In this document: positions 35,069 to 48,035 of the stretch, in pieces
Position numbering within the stretch: the first letter of the stretch is position 1
Layout of the letters: each line of letters begins with the position of its first letter
NCBI GenBank assembly: GCA_022592435.1
Contig: JABYQS010000001.1
Location: forward strand, 496,001 to 560,000
Reading direction: 5' to 3'
Length of the DNA: 64,000 nucleotides
Source: Cerioporus squamosus
Lineage: Eukaryota > Basidiomycota > Agaricomycetes > Polyporales > Polyporaceae
Notes under the pieces: generated by a model
What the model was told of the DNA's origin: nothing
The model's input: only the letters and a program-made list of their open reading frames with translations
Databases searched by the model: none
Position numbers and translations under genes: made by a program

Positions 35069-37052
35069 CGTGTGCGGAGAGTTCGCGAGATGGAGGAAGC
35101 GAAGCAAGAGCTAACGGTGGAAACTTCAGGCAGGAACGAACGGTGAGCGCGTCCCACTAGCGGCGACAGGGCACGTGGCACGGAGTGAATTAGGAAGGAG
35201 TGACAGACGCCCACCGTGCCGGAGTAAGAAGGAAAGGACAATGCTTGCGAGAATGAACGAGAGGCGCCCTTGTGCTGCTTCCCCGGGTCTATCGAGGTTC
35301 CCCGCAGGACTTACACCGCGGATCCAGTCTGCATGCGCACGACGTACACCGATGGCGGGCTGGTGTTGGTGAGAGTCTTGTGGTCGGCGGAGGCTAGAAG
35401 AACCTGGCGCATCGCGCATGCCCATTCAGTGACACGGACCCTGAAGTTCTTCTGTGGTCATGAGCACGGCGAGTCAAGTTATCGGGGTCGGAGATATATT
35501 GGGACGAGTCCAGATGAACAGGGTTGCGGGCAACGCATGGGGGTGCGATGTTTGCCGTGAATGCTATTACGGGGCCGAGGCAGAAAGAAGAGACCCAGAA
35601 GGTTATTCGGCGGTGGAAGAAGGAGTCCCGAGCAGTAAATTGCGGGCCGGGATGATTCATAGCTACATATGTACAGAGATTGCACCTCGTGGAGGTACGA
35701 GGCCAGGAAGGAAAGGGGTTCGGAGAAGGAGGCGCAGCTTCGTCAGACAGCAGGGACCGGGCCCAAGAGAACGGTTGGAAAATGACGAGGGTGAGGATAT
35801 CAGGTGTTGCCCATTAGCGCGGTCAGAACGTCGGATCGAAGGAGGATGGCGAGGACCAGGAGGAGCTGATTTGCGCTGCTGGGACCGATCATACCTTGTT
35901 GAGAACACGACGAGCGACACGCTCTTCATCTCCAGTCATGTCCGTGGAGCATGAGCATGAGCATGGAAGAGACCAAGGGGACTGACATGTTTTGTACGTA
36001 GTGTGATCTGGACTCGGGTGTATGTATTCCGAGGCTTCCGGATGCAGGAGTGAGTGCGCCCGGGCGACATATGACACCCTGGAGGCTTTAGATGCGTTGG
36101 GCGATCGATGGGGCAGCATCAGAGGGTCGAGCCGTCGTCTGGCGCGTTTCCCGCGGCGCAGACACGGTTATCGGGCGATCATGGAGGTCGCACGAAGGCG
36201 TGTAAACGCAGCTGTGGCCGTTGCACTTGCATCTGGGTTTGCCGTGTACGGGGCCGCCGGAAACTCGGAGGACGTCCGCGGACGAGCATGCGTGCAAGCG
36301 ACGTGCGTGCTGCCGTGTGACTGACAATTGGGCAGCGCGAGCCAGGGGAGACAAGGATGATGGCCCACCCAGGGGGCAGACGAAGGTTACCGGGACCGGT
36401 TTATTACCAAATGCGGACGGGTATGGTGGAACCGGGAGGGGTTTGCCGAGTTGTTAATTCGCTAGAATTGGGCTGGAATGATGGGAGGCTCGGGAGGCCA
36501 GGGGACAATAGAGCCAGGGTGGAATTTGCATCCGCGAACATGGGGAGAGGCGAGCGGGCGGGCGGCTGCGTGCGAAGATCTGGGCGCGATCGGGGTGTGG
36601 GCGCCTGGGGACGGCGGAGGCACGCCAGCTGAGGCTGCACTGTTTTTTCACGCAGGCCGGGCCGCAGCTTGGACTGATTCTGCCAGTGCCCGCTCAGGCT
36701 GCCGTTCTGCTGCACCCACGCTGCCTCCGTCCACGGCCGTCGCGTAGCCTGCTGCATCTCCCCGATCTCATTTCCCAGTGCATGCCCCCGGCTGCCCTCC
36801 CGACTCCTAGGATTATCCGCCCCCGCCTCCTCCACGCACACATCGATCGTCGTCTCGGCTGATGAGTGTCGGAATCCCTCCCTTCGCGCCCTCTTGTCTA
36901 CACGTGAGATCCTCTCCAGATTCGAGAAGTCTCATCTCCCTCCGCACACCGATAAAAGGCGCACCCACAACTGCAAATCCTCGCGTTGACGCCTCGTGCT
37001 CTGAGGGTCAGTACTTCCGTAATTGCCTCGTGCACCGCTCTTTCTCCTCTTC
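35069..37052. other. Gene-poor interval, about 2 kb
   Basis: Contains the TIM8 promoter (left) and the IES1-like B promoter (right). ORFs such as those at 35454-35954 (+) and 35889-36119 (-) have no family signature. One minus-strand stretch (about 35309-35401) can be read as an exon ending in PSVYVVRMQTGSAV with a preceding AG acceptor, which might be the end of a small unrecognised gene. I could not assemble its 5' part and do not call it. Confidence 0.4.
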
Positions 37053-39046
37053 ATGGCGTCATCCAGCTCAACAGACCGTTACTCCGCTGTCCAAAACATC
37101 CAGGGCTGGAACATCCACCAGGTCAATACTCCGTGAGTGTCCACCGTGCTCCCCGACCCGCCCCCCGCCCGCTCACCCCTCCCCAGGGCCCAGTACCTGG
37201 GCAGGAAGACCCTCCCAATCAAGCGTACCGACGCCGAGCCCTTGACCAGGGAGGACCTCCAATATGACCTGCTCTACTACATCTTCACCGATCGCACAAA
37301 GTGCTTCATCGACTATCTTGCCCCCGACCAGCCCGTCGTGAATTTCTGCGACCTCTACGTCAATGCCCTCTACAACTCTCCCAAGTGCTCCAAGGTCCTC
37401 AAGGACAAGATGGTCGAGACGCCAGCCTTCGCGATCGAGTTTGCCAAAATTGCCCTTCTCACCAACGTCGGCCGCATCAACACCACCATGGCATGTGAGT
37501 AGGCATATTGGGACACGGTGCGCACCGAGAACTAACGGTCCTTGGCCCCTCCCCAGTTTTCCCAGAGATGAAGACCGCCCTGCGAAGCTACCATCCGGTC
37601 CCCTCGCTACAGAAGACCGATGGGAACTTGCAAGACGCCCCCCGGATCAAGAACTGCCTGAAGGCCGCTCTCTTGCCGTTTGAGTTTAAGACGCCACCTC
37701 CGTCTTCCCCCGCAGAGATAATTGAAAAGACTGTGAGTTGGACCGCTCTTCAGCCGTCTGGAAAATTTTAACCATCAGCTCCAGAGGGCAGGTCAGCTCC
37801 CCCCAACGAGCGTGGTCAATCTCATCTTCGTTCTGGCCAACTCTAATCACGCGATGGTGAGAAGCCTGCGCATTACAGCATGGAGAATAGCCTTCTGACA
37901 GCCCGTGTGACTGCCTCAGACCGTCGCTCAAAGGCACTTCGATCCGCCCGTGGAGTTCCTTGATTTGTTCCTCCCCATCAATCTGTCCTCTGCGTCTCGC
38001 GCGAGGGTGTTCTTGTGGCTCATGTACCACTATCTCCAAGGGCCCGACAAGCCGAACCCGTTCGACGACGACTACTCCAGGGCGAACCCACCGAAGGTGC
38101 CGCGGATGCGGAGTTTGACACGCGAGGAGCAGGCTCAGGAGAACGTAGACCCGCCGGACGAGGTCGAGTGGGGCAAGCGCATGAGCGCGCTCAGGAGCAA
38201 GTTCCTCAAGGAGCTCGTCGATGAGATGGAAATGGAGAAGCGGCGCAAGAAGAACCCTCCTCCACCGCCTCCGCCTCCGCCGTCCACCTCGTACTCTAGT
38301 AAGCGTCCGAGTCGCATTATCAGCCGTGCTTCGAGGGCTGATCCCGGCAAATTTTCGTAGTGCAGGAAAAGGCGGCGTTCCGTCAAGCTCGGGCGCAACG
38401 GCACGCGGCGTCTGAAGGAGGGACAGGGAGTCGAGGCTCGTCGCATTCTCACGAGTCGCGCCCCCAAACGCAAGGTCCCTCGGCCTTAGGCGGGTTCTCG
38501 TCGAGTGAACGTGAACGTCCTCCCTTCCAGCTTGAGGAATTCAGAGGTAAGGCACTGTTCCGTAGGTCTACTAGATGGAAGCTGACGGACGCTGTAGGGG
38601 ACCTGTCGGGAGAGGATCCGAACCAGGAGAGGAGCATGCTGCAGCGTAAGCCACTGATATCCCCACGATTGCGCACGCGTTCGCTGACAGTGCGGCTATC
38701 CAGAGGCGTGGCACGTCGTAAACGCTACCGATCCGCTCGAGGACTCGGACGGGGAGGGCGACGAACACGTTCGCCTCGATTACAGTGAGTTAATCTCTGC
38801 CTCGATGCGTCGCCATCGCGCCACATCTTCAGACGATCTCTCCTCCCTCGACCACGTTGCTGATGCGGTGGATTTTTTGTAGACCGTCGGCTGCGTGTCC
38901 TGGCGCGCCTGCGCGGCAAAGAGCCCTCTCCGGAGCCTGATGTACCGCCTCAGCTTCCCCGTCCGCCACCCCCTGCTGGGGGCAGCAGCCAAGGCGAGCC
39001 CTCGTCGTCCACGGGACGGCTCCAGCAGGTTCAATCGTGGCGCTGA
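37053..39046 (+). CDS. IES1-like INO80-complex subunit, paralogue B
   Basis: Exons 37053-37132, 37187-37494, 37557-37732, 37785-37856, 37920-38298, 38361-38546, 38598-38645, 38704-38784, 38883-39046; 497 residues in one frame. Conserved blocks: YLGRKTLPIKRTDAEPLT, EDLQYDLLYYIFTDR, NVGRINTTMAFFPEMKTALR, GNLQDAPRIKNCLK and PPTSVVNLIFVLANSNHAM, then RPPPP-type low complexity, an internal poly-Pro run (PPPPPPPPP), and a C-terminal NRRLRVLARLRGKEPSPEP. Matches the fungal Ino-eighty-subunit-1 family. Three internal intron positions and the C-terminal ones are shared with paralogue A at 16.9-19.0 kb, so the two arose by duplication of an already split gene. Unlike A it has an extra intron at codon 27 and an undamaged frame. 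Likely the functional copy, if only one is. Confidence 0.75.
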
Positions 39047-40199
39047 TGAAGACTGCGTGTGCCACACCGCGTTCATATGGTGCGGGAGAACCGCCATCCC
39101 TATTGGTCCGGCACTAACCCTGCAGTCTGCGTCATCTTGCAGGAATATGGTCGCGTCCATGCTGTGGCTGCCCGTTATCCGACTCCGTCCATCCATCTAT
39201 CCATCGTGCATCGTACTCGAATCGTGTCCTTTCTTGGTGAAGTTGTTCCTGGGCGACCCTTACTCAGGCTGGGGGTGCCGGACATATGCTTTCTCTCTCG
39301 CTCGTTGACCACCTACCCGCTCCCTCGTGCTAAAGCAGTATTGTAGGTAATGTTTTATATGCGCCCTAATCGCTTGCTGTGTATACATGCTTGTTTGCCC
39401 GCTAAGTATGAAAGATGTATGGTAGATGTGTGTACTCACGCTACGGTACTGTCACTGACAGCAATATATCACTATCATTCAACGCAACTCACACTGCGCC
39501 GCGCCCGCAGGCGAGGCGCGTCCTCTCTCTCACACGGTCTGACAAGCTTTTCGTTCCATGGTCTTTGTATTGGGTTGTGTGGTGAGGGAGCGATGCGGGC
39601 ACAGCCCTTCCATCTTCCCAGAATGCGGGGGTGATAGTGGTGCAAGTACATCTGGTAGTATGATGGCAAGGAGTGGTGGGATGTGTGGCACGATGGGTGC
39701 TGGGAGAGCCTGCTCCGAGACGGCAACAACACGACGCGCACGCGCAGCCAGACTGGCTGGTTCCGCACGATGCTGGTGACTGATGTCTATGTGTGTATGT
39801 ATGTGTGATGGCAGCAAGAGGCATGGTTCACCCGGGCAGGGTCAACCTACCTCGAGCTCCCCGGCCGCCCCAGAGCAACACCAGCGGCATCGTACAACAC
39901 CCCCAGAAAGCAGGTCCCCCAACCGGTACGGCGAGAAACGAGAAAAAAAAGTGGAAGGCGAAGAGAAGGGCCAGGAGTCTCTAGGAAGCTAGCTAGGGGA
40001 ACCCGAGGAGGCGAAGGAAAGTGAAAAGGAAGTGGGTAAGGACACAAATTCCGGAGAATAAGAATACAAGCAGTATCCACGTTGCCTCAAACCGTCCAGA
40101 GGATGGAAACATTACGACTAGTCTGTCATGATGGTTTGGTAAGGAAATGAAAGGAAGGGATGTCGGGCCGGTCGTTTGTGTTGTGTGTTGTCTAACATG
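39047..40199. other. Intergenic, 1153 bp, between convergent genes
   Basis: 3' regions of IES1-like B (+) and of the orphan gene (-). Simple-sequence bits occur (ccatccatctatccatc at about 39187, and tgtgtatgtatgtgtg at about 39791). Nothing codes convincingly. Confidence 0.5.
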
Positions 40200-41514
40200 T
40201 CAGAATGCTCCTGGGAGTTCCAAGATGGGGTGCGAGAATCCGATCCGCTCTCGCTGCGGCAGCTCGGGAGGTGCGCTGTGGCGACGGCTCTTGCGCTCGG
40301 TCTCATCCTCCAGATCGACCTCGCCCGGAGCAGGCACGGCGATCTGGGGAGGAAGCGTACGGCGACGCAGGCGCGTCAGCATGTTGCGCGAGGTGCGCTC
40401 ACGGGACGCATTGAATGCGAAGAGGTTCGATTCCGTGAGTTCAATGGGCGAAGACGACTGCGTGCGAGGGACCAACTTCGTGGTGATCTCCAAGCGCGGA
40501 GTCACCGGAGACCGAGGAGAGACGGGAGGGAGGCAAGGAGTCGGTTGCGCGACCTCCAGCTTGGGCGCTTCGCGGGTCTCCCGAGTGGGGAATCGCAGAC
40601 GACCGACTACAGTCGGCAGGGCAGGCCGGGGCCTCGTGGCGGACTGCTGAGCCTCGAGACGAGGCGAAACAGGCTGCTCCGCACGCGCTGACGTCCGGAG
40701 GAATGACGGGAGACGCATGGACGGGCGCGCAGATCCCTCGTGTGCAGGTGCGGCGACATGGCCGTTCGAGTTGAGACGAGCAGTGATCTGATCGAGAGAA
40801 GGGAGCATCTTCCTTTTCGTGGTGGTGTGTGTGACGACCGGTGCGGACCTAAGGGGCGCCTTGGAGTGCACATCTCCAGGAAGGCGGAAGTCCACCTGTT
40901 CAACCCATGGGTCGCAAGTCGGGGCGGCCGACTTGCCGAGAGACAATGCCTCGAAGACCTCCAAGGGAGAGTCGAGTCCCGGCGAGGGCAGAGAGTAGTG
41001 GAAGACTGCCGGAGATTCGGGAGGGGTGACCGGTATGAGGGTCGCGGAAGGGGAGGGAGGAGCCTGGACTTTGGACAGGAACAGCTGACGACGTTCCACT
41101 GGGACGGGTGGACGAAGATGCTCGATAAGCTCCTCGAGAAGGTGGCGTTAAGCATGGAGACTCACTCTGCTTGCTCTTGTGCACCTTGAGCGCAATCTCC
41201 TTGCGGAGATCCGTCGGTGGTTTCTTGCTTCCCAAAGCAGCGTTCCTCTCGCGGGACGCCTGGAGGAGGGCTTCGAACCGCTCCCTCTCGAGACCCTTGC
41301 CCGTCACCGGTGCGTCCTTTGGCCGAAGAGGGGACAGCTGCCTCGGGGAGATCGCGCTGGGAGGGGGAGGCGAGAGCAGCGTGGGGCGGAAGCTGTCAGA
41401 GTCATCGCTGAGGAAGGAGCACTGGGAGAAGGGCGAGAAAGGCTCCGGGCAAGGCTCCTCAGGCGAGGCGGGCGAGATGGCGATCTCGGGGACAGGAGAA
41501 AGGGCGAGAGGCAT
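40200..41514 (-). CDS. Conserved-looking orphan protein, function unknown
   Basis: Exons, plus coordinates: 41166-41514 and 40200-41098; 415 residues. Pro/Ser-rich and charged, with no membrane span or enzyme motif. The most ordered part is a helical, basic block (LERERFEALLQASRERNAAL, then KEIALKVHKSKQMERRQLF) that continues straight across the intron, followed by PVTPPESPAVFHYSLPSPGL with repeated S/T-P sites. An acidic S/P-rich N-terminus (PEEPCPEPFSPFSQCSF) precedes it. I recall similar hypothetical proteins in other Agaricomycetes but no characterised member. Phospho-regulated adaptor or nuclear protein is only a guess. An ORF extending the first exon upstream to 42057 was not used because the start at 41514 fits the remembered family start. 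Confidence 0.65.
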
Positions 41515-42423
41515 GTTGACGCGGCGGCTGACGGGGGGCAGGGATTGACTGGCTTGCGTGCGGGATGAATTAACGCAGGGCGACCAGCACCAGTGAACAC
41601 TTGTGCAGTAATGAGCACCGGTAAGAAGGCCGGGAGTAAGAGGAAGAGTAAGGAAAGGAAGAAAAAGAGCCCAGAGCTGGCACCACACGAACCCAGGAAG
41701 AGATGGAAGAAGAGAGAGGAAGGAGAAATGCAGACAAGGCGGATGTGGATGGGCGGAATCAGACCAGCTGCATCTCTTGTGCGCAACTGCGCGGGCGCGA
41801 CTCAGCCCAGTCCGCTCGGCACAGCGCGAAATCGCCATCTCCCCATCCGCCCGGCCAGCACCGCAGCAGCGGCTGCACGCCCGCATCATGGCAACGCCCT
41901 GCAACCCCCCGCCAGCTCTCTTCCGAGCCTCGCATCCGCCCAGCTCGACGCTCGAGCTCTTGGGTCCCGACCAGACGCGGCCCCGCCCTTGGCGCAGCCC
42001 ACGGGTCCTCCTCTCGCCCCGCAGCCGTCCGTCTCTCGCAGGAGCACCGGCACGCACGCCACCCCATCATCGCGACGCCGCTGGCATTGCAACATCAGCT
42101 CCCGGAGATACGTGTCCTCTTCCCGCTAGAACTGTAAGTACTCGACGTGGCCAGACAGACACAGACATCGCTGCATCAGGTCTATGATTGTGATCTCCCT
42201 GCTCTGATCCTACGCTGATGCCTTGGTAACTTCCTTGTACTTACTCCCATGCCTGTCGCGGACGTAACACGGGCGGGCACATACATGCCGCCGCAAGGCA
42301 CACCGGGTTGCAATGATCTCGACCTCGGTCACACGAAGAATTGCAAACACGTCGAACAACTGCTCCCTTATACGGTCTACGAATACATCTATCATTACAA
42401 CACGAGCATTTTTGGACTCACTT
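41515..42423. other. Intergenic, 909 bp
   Basis: Promoter and leader of the orphan gene (minus) and the 3' side of LYS1. Very GC-rich around 41800-42100 with open frames on both strands, as expected for such composition. No family signature. Confidence 0.5.
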
Positions 42424-43710
<1,287 letters not shown>

Positions 43711-43957
43711 GGCAATAGGAAGAGATGTTAGGTGGTACTGTGAGGGTTATAGGTGCTTGTTCAGTCTAAGTCTTGTCCAAACACTTTTTATGCACGCATC
43801 GCGAGAGTCATTTCGACTTTCTGACTCTGGCGAGGCCTCCACGTGAGGTGATAAGATTAGATATGCTTTGAGTGATCGAGGATCGAGATTGGGCGCGTCT
43901 CTGCTCCCCACAACGCTTGACTTCGACCTCGACGCTCATACGAGCTGAGTCTCAGGC
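43711..43957. promoter_or_regulatory. Divergent promoter, LYS1 / KAE1
   Basis: 247 bp between start codons of two housekeeping genes on opposite strands. A TGACTC core is present (gactctggcg at about 43823, with ttctgactctgg around it), similar to the fungal Gcn4/CPC1 site TGACTC, which would fit amino-acid control of LYS1. One match in 247 bp can be chance. Confidence 0.45.
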
Positions 43958-45478
43958 ATGCCTGGAAGGGTCCGTAAACGTTCGCCTTTGAAGGCGCCAG
44001 GTCCGTATGTTGTGACTTGGCAGTCGAACGTGTGCTCAACCTCATATAGAAAGGCCGTACATTGCCCTCGGGCTCGAGGGATCTGCGAACAAGCTCGGTG
44101 CGGGAATTATCAAGCACTCCCCGGATGGCTCTACCGAGGTCCTGTCGAACGTCAGGCATACCTACATCACACCACCGGGCGAAGGATTCCTCCCGCGAGA
44201 TACTGCCCAGCATCACCGTGAATGGGCGTTGACGGTGATCAAGGATGCGTTCGCGAAGGCAGGAGTATCCCTCCATGACATTGACTGTATCTGTTTCACG
44301 AAGGGTAGGCTTTACTCAGGACGTATCAATCAAGTTGACTCTGACTTCTAGCACAGGCCCTGGCATGGGCGCACCGCTTGTATCGGTTGCACTGGTCGCA
44401 CGAACGCTATCACTGTTGTACAACAAGCCTCTCGTAGGAGTGAACCATTGCGTGGGCCGTAAGTGGCGTCCGCATCGCACTATATCCACACACTCGCTCA
44501 CTTTGGTGCAGACATTGAGATGGGCCGCCAAGTGACTGGGGCGCAGAACCCCGTCGTGCTGTACGTCTCCGGGGGGAACACGCAGGTCATCGCATATTCC
44601 CAGCAATGTTATCGGATCTTTGGAGAAACCCTCGATATCGCGGTTGGGAACTGCCTCGACCGGTTCGCCCGAGTCATCAACTTGAGCAACGATCCAAGCC
44701 CGGGATACAACATCGAGCAGGAAGCGAAGAAGTATGACCTTCTCCGCTGTCTTCCCGTGCCATGCCACATCGACTAACTGTATGCCCTCTCACAGGGGCA
44801 AGCGACTTCTTCCCCTGCCATATACCACAAAAGGCATGGACGTCAGTCTCTCGGGCATCCTGACATCAACCGAGGCATACACACTCGACAAACGCTTCCG
44901 CCCACAGGGTCCCTCTGCGGAAGACGGTGACGGCGCAGACATTATTACGCCACAAGATCTGTGCTTCTCGCTGCAGGAAACAGTGTTTGCGATGCTTGTC
45001 GAGATCACTGAGCGCGCGATGGCACACATCGGCAGCAAAGAGGTGCTTATCGTTGGCGGTGTAGGATGTGAGTGCTTCCTCGAACCTTAGTGCCACAGCC
45101 GCCGTTGTGTCCGGGCTTCCTTGCTGACGGGTTGCGGTGCAGGTAATGAACGACTTCAGGAGATGATGGGCGTCATGGCGAAAGAGCGTGGTGGGAGTGT
45201 CTTTGCAACAGACGAGCGGTACGCAGCATCATCTCAGGCTGTCATGTTGACTTCTTCGTTATTCAGTGGAGGTTGCCTTACCTCTCTAGGTTCTGTATCG
45301 ACAACGGCATAATGATTGCGCAGGCTGGTCTCCTCAGCTACCGGATGGGGTTCGAGACGCCGCTGACGAAGAGTACATGCACTCAGAGGTAGGTTAGTGT
45401 TCACTGCGAGCGAGACCTTAGTTGACGATTCCTCGCAGGTTCAGGACCGACCAGGTTCATGTGGCGTGGCGGGCTTGA
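43958..45478 (+). CDS. KAE1: tRNA threonylcarbamoyladenosine ligase subunit (KEOPS)
   Basis: Exons 43958-43973, 44050-44304, 44357-44458, 44512-44731, 44796-45067, 45143-45218, 45290-45388, 45439-45478; 359 residues. Blocks of the Kae1/Qri7/YgjD family: [41 protein letters not shown], the metal-site motif HCVGH (His about 121 and 125), [11 protein letters not shown], and [12 protein letters not shown] near the end. The EKC/KEOPS complex adds threonylcarbamoyl to A37 of ANN-decoding tRNAs and helps telomere upkeep. No mitochondrial presequence, so the cytosolic KAE1 rather than QRI7. The first coding exon is only 16 nt; the motif frame has a stop just upstream, so some short first exon is required. 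Seven junctions keep frame. Confidence 0.92.
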
Positions 45479-45689
45479 GTGAACTGCACCGTGGACTGTC
45501 CATGGTGACTCAGATTGTATTGTGTGTAAATACGATGTATGCGTTGTTGGATCCATGTGTCTTCAATCAACAGAGGCCACGAGAAGATGAAGCAAATTTA
45601 GCTATATCACAGATGTAGAGCAGATATATATGTACAGAGACGCGAGATCATCGTCCAGTGCCAATGCACCGCCAGGGATATGCCGCACT

Positions 45690-46774
45690 TTAACCATGCG
45701 CAACATGAGCGTCCACCAACTTCCAGCCCTCCGGATCGGTTACCTTCATTTGTCGACCGATATCCTCGTACTTGTCCCACCACCAGCCGTTCACCTCCTT
45801 ATAGGGCCCTCCGGTACCTCGAGGGTGGTTCCAGGGCTTATCGTTCAGGATGTAGTGCAAACAGTGGACCTCGTCATCTCGCCACAGCTGTGGGTGGACG
45901 ATCCGAAGGGTCTTCAGCGCGTTGTAGCGCCACGACAGTGGTTTCCACCGACCCTGGAAGAAGTCCGACAGAAGGTCCTGATCAGGGAATGAGTACGTCG
46001 GTATGCGGGGTGAGGTCGAGATGAAGTCGGTGATCTGCTGCATGACCTCAGTGGACGGATGGAGTACCACCGTCCCGGAGTTGAGCTGGGTATAAGGGCG
46101 AGGGCTGGTGGGGGTCACCGGGGGCGGGTCGGCCGTCGGGTGCTCTACAGCGGTATGCGCACAGTTCTCCGGTTTCCTATATGCGATTTCAGCATGCAGA
46201 ACTGGCGCGCGCACTCCAGTAACTCTACGTACCAGTCCTCGGGATAATGGGGAAGCCGGCGTGGATTGCAAGCGCACACATGAGCGGCGGCGATCCAGTC
46301 CTGCTCGAGCTCCATCTCAAGCAGGTGATCCATGTTCCGCATGACGATCATGTCCGCGTCCAGCATAACCACACGCTGTTGCGTAGCAAACCAGTTAGCA
46401 CGGCGGACATCACGCCAGACTATGGCGCACCTCGTACTCGACCAGTTCGAAGGCTCTATGGAACGCAAAATGAGCCTATTTAGGTCTGGATTCGCACCAA
46501 GCTTTACGTACTTCAGCTTGGTCCAAGTGTCGCGGAATCGAGCGTCGTGATCCGCCAGGACGTGCTTTCCGTCTGCGGGGTAGAGATGATCTATATCTCG
46601 AATGGAGATGCCCCGTTTGGCCAATACATCTCGCGCTTCTGGGCTGAGGCTTGGAGTGGCCATCACCACAAGAGGGTACTGGGAACCGACGGAGACTAGG
46701 CAGTCATGAAGGACGAGTACTCCCGGAAGGTAACCGGGGGCGGTCAGGAGTGTAACGTATGCTCTGCGAGACAT
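45690..46774 (-). CDS. Glycosyltransferase family 8 (glycogenin/galactinol-synthase-like)
   Basis: Exons, plus coordinates: 46512-46774, 46431-46455, 46233-46375, 45690-46176; 305 residues. Starts AYVTLLTAPGYLPGVLVLHD, with the DXD metal/UDP-sugar motif in VVMLDADMIVMRNMD (Asp102-Ala-Asp104), QLNSGTVVL, FPDQDLLSDFF and a late His (LHYILNDKPW). This fits retaining GT8 enzymes. Galactinol synthase and glycogenin share the fold; the lack of a C-terminal glycogen-synthase-binding tail argues against a true glycogenin. Cytosolic, substrate unknown. Exon 2 is only 25 nt and encodes FELVEYE across its ends; it is needed to reach the DXD exon. The last junction uses acceptor 46177 because the next AG creates a stop. 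Confidence 0.88.
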
Positions 46775-47370
46775 GGGGGACGGAGACGAAGATGAGAGAG
46801 CACAACTGGGCAGAATCGGAGACTACTCGGACGGTGTTATATACGCTGAGTAAGGGTGAGCGGGGCGAGCTGAACTGTGGCAACAGTCTTTCCAACTAAC
46901 CAGACTCGATCGCGCGTTTGCATGTTCGCAGTTGTCGGACATAGGTTATCGATCGTGCATCCTTCCAAGTCGGAGTTATGAGGCACTGTCGGTGCTAGGG
47001 CGCCGCGTACCCGCGACCGCATGGGCGTGAAAGCGCCGGATGGTCCAAATGTCGGAGGCGAGGATGAGGCGAGGAGGTATAGTGCAGACGAACCAATGCG
47101 ATGAGCAGGAATGATTGAACGTTGGAACGCCCATCCGAAAAGAGAATGATAGGGTGAATTTGGGGCTTCTGAGAGCGTCTTCAACAGCGCCGAAGAGGAT
47201 GTGCGCCCCTTACCCGTAACATTCACCTCCGAAAACAGCGCTCACACAATCGCCCAAGCTCCGGCACGAAGCTCATGCGCATAATAGCATTGGCAGGGGT
47301 GATCATACAGTGCGTCGTAGGGCCAACGGAGAAGTAATGCAACAAGAGAGCAAGAGTCAACGATATCGAT
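46775..47370. other. Intergenic, 596 bp
   Basis: Promoter of the GT8 gene (minus) and 3' region of RPS28. A 129-codon open frame at 46837-47226 (-) shows no protein-like features and is not called. Confidence 0.5.
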
Positions 47371-47760
47371 CTACCGGAGGCGGCTAGAGGGCAATCGTCT
47401 CAAAAACACGCAAAAATGATATGCAAGGACACGACGTACCGGGCCTCACGCTCACTCTCCAGGAGAGCCAGGATGTCCTTCTCACGGACGGGGCCCTTCA
47501 CGTTACGGATGATCGTCCGGCTGGGGTCGTCCATGAACTCGACACGGACTTGCGTGACACCACCACGGGAGCCAGTGCGCCCAAGGACCTGTTGCAACGC
47601 AGAGATGCACAAAACTCGTCAGAACTTGCCGAGCCCCTGCAGAAGACATGATATATGGACCTTGACGACGGTAGCGAGCTTGACGGGGGCTTTTGAGGAA
47701 TCCTGAACAGAGTCTCAGCATACGCATACACCAGGAGCCTCGAAAGAGAGAGCTCACCAT
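47371..47760 (-). CDS. RPS28: 40S ribosomal protein S28
   Basis: Coding exons, plus coordinates: 47758-47760 (the ATG alone), 47661-47702, 47440-47588, 47371-47383; 68 residues, the standard size. The product reads [20 protein letters not shown], then [35 protein letters not shown] and EARRLR, which is nearly invariant in eukaryotes. It is a small-subunit protein at the mRNA exit region. The first coding exon is just the start codon and the last holds 13 nt; both are required by the known ends (M-D and RRLR-stop). The 72-nt and 56-57-nt introns have good consensus sites. Intron placement directly after ATG is common in ribosomal protein genes of basidiomycetes. Confidence 0.95.
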
Positions 47761-48035
47761 TGTTTTGCTGGTGGGAAGGCCGAGGGCGGGACTGGCGGCG
47801 GTGAGTTTTGGGTCGGTGTACTGAACAGAAAAATAAGGTTCACAGTGAAAGTTACAATGAGACCCCGCTCGGAATATGCCGGTGGCTGCCGTCTGCAGAC
47901 TCCTACCCAGCCGCCACGTGGGCAAGCGCTCTACGCTCAAAGGGCCAAGGTTACAGAGGAGATGTGTGCATTAGATCTAGAGCGACTTAGGTTACATGTA
48001 CAGTAGTGATAGACGTGTAGTATGCGCTTGAAAAT

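Noticed and set aside
40900..42057. Long N-terminal extension of the orphan gene
   Set aside because: The frame runs through upstream sequence with low-quality composition; the start at 41514 gives a sensible acidic S/P-rich N-terminus.
46837..47226. 129-codon minus-strand frame between GT8 and RPS28
   Set aside because: No recognisable sequence, no splice partner, and it lies in the GT8 promoter.
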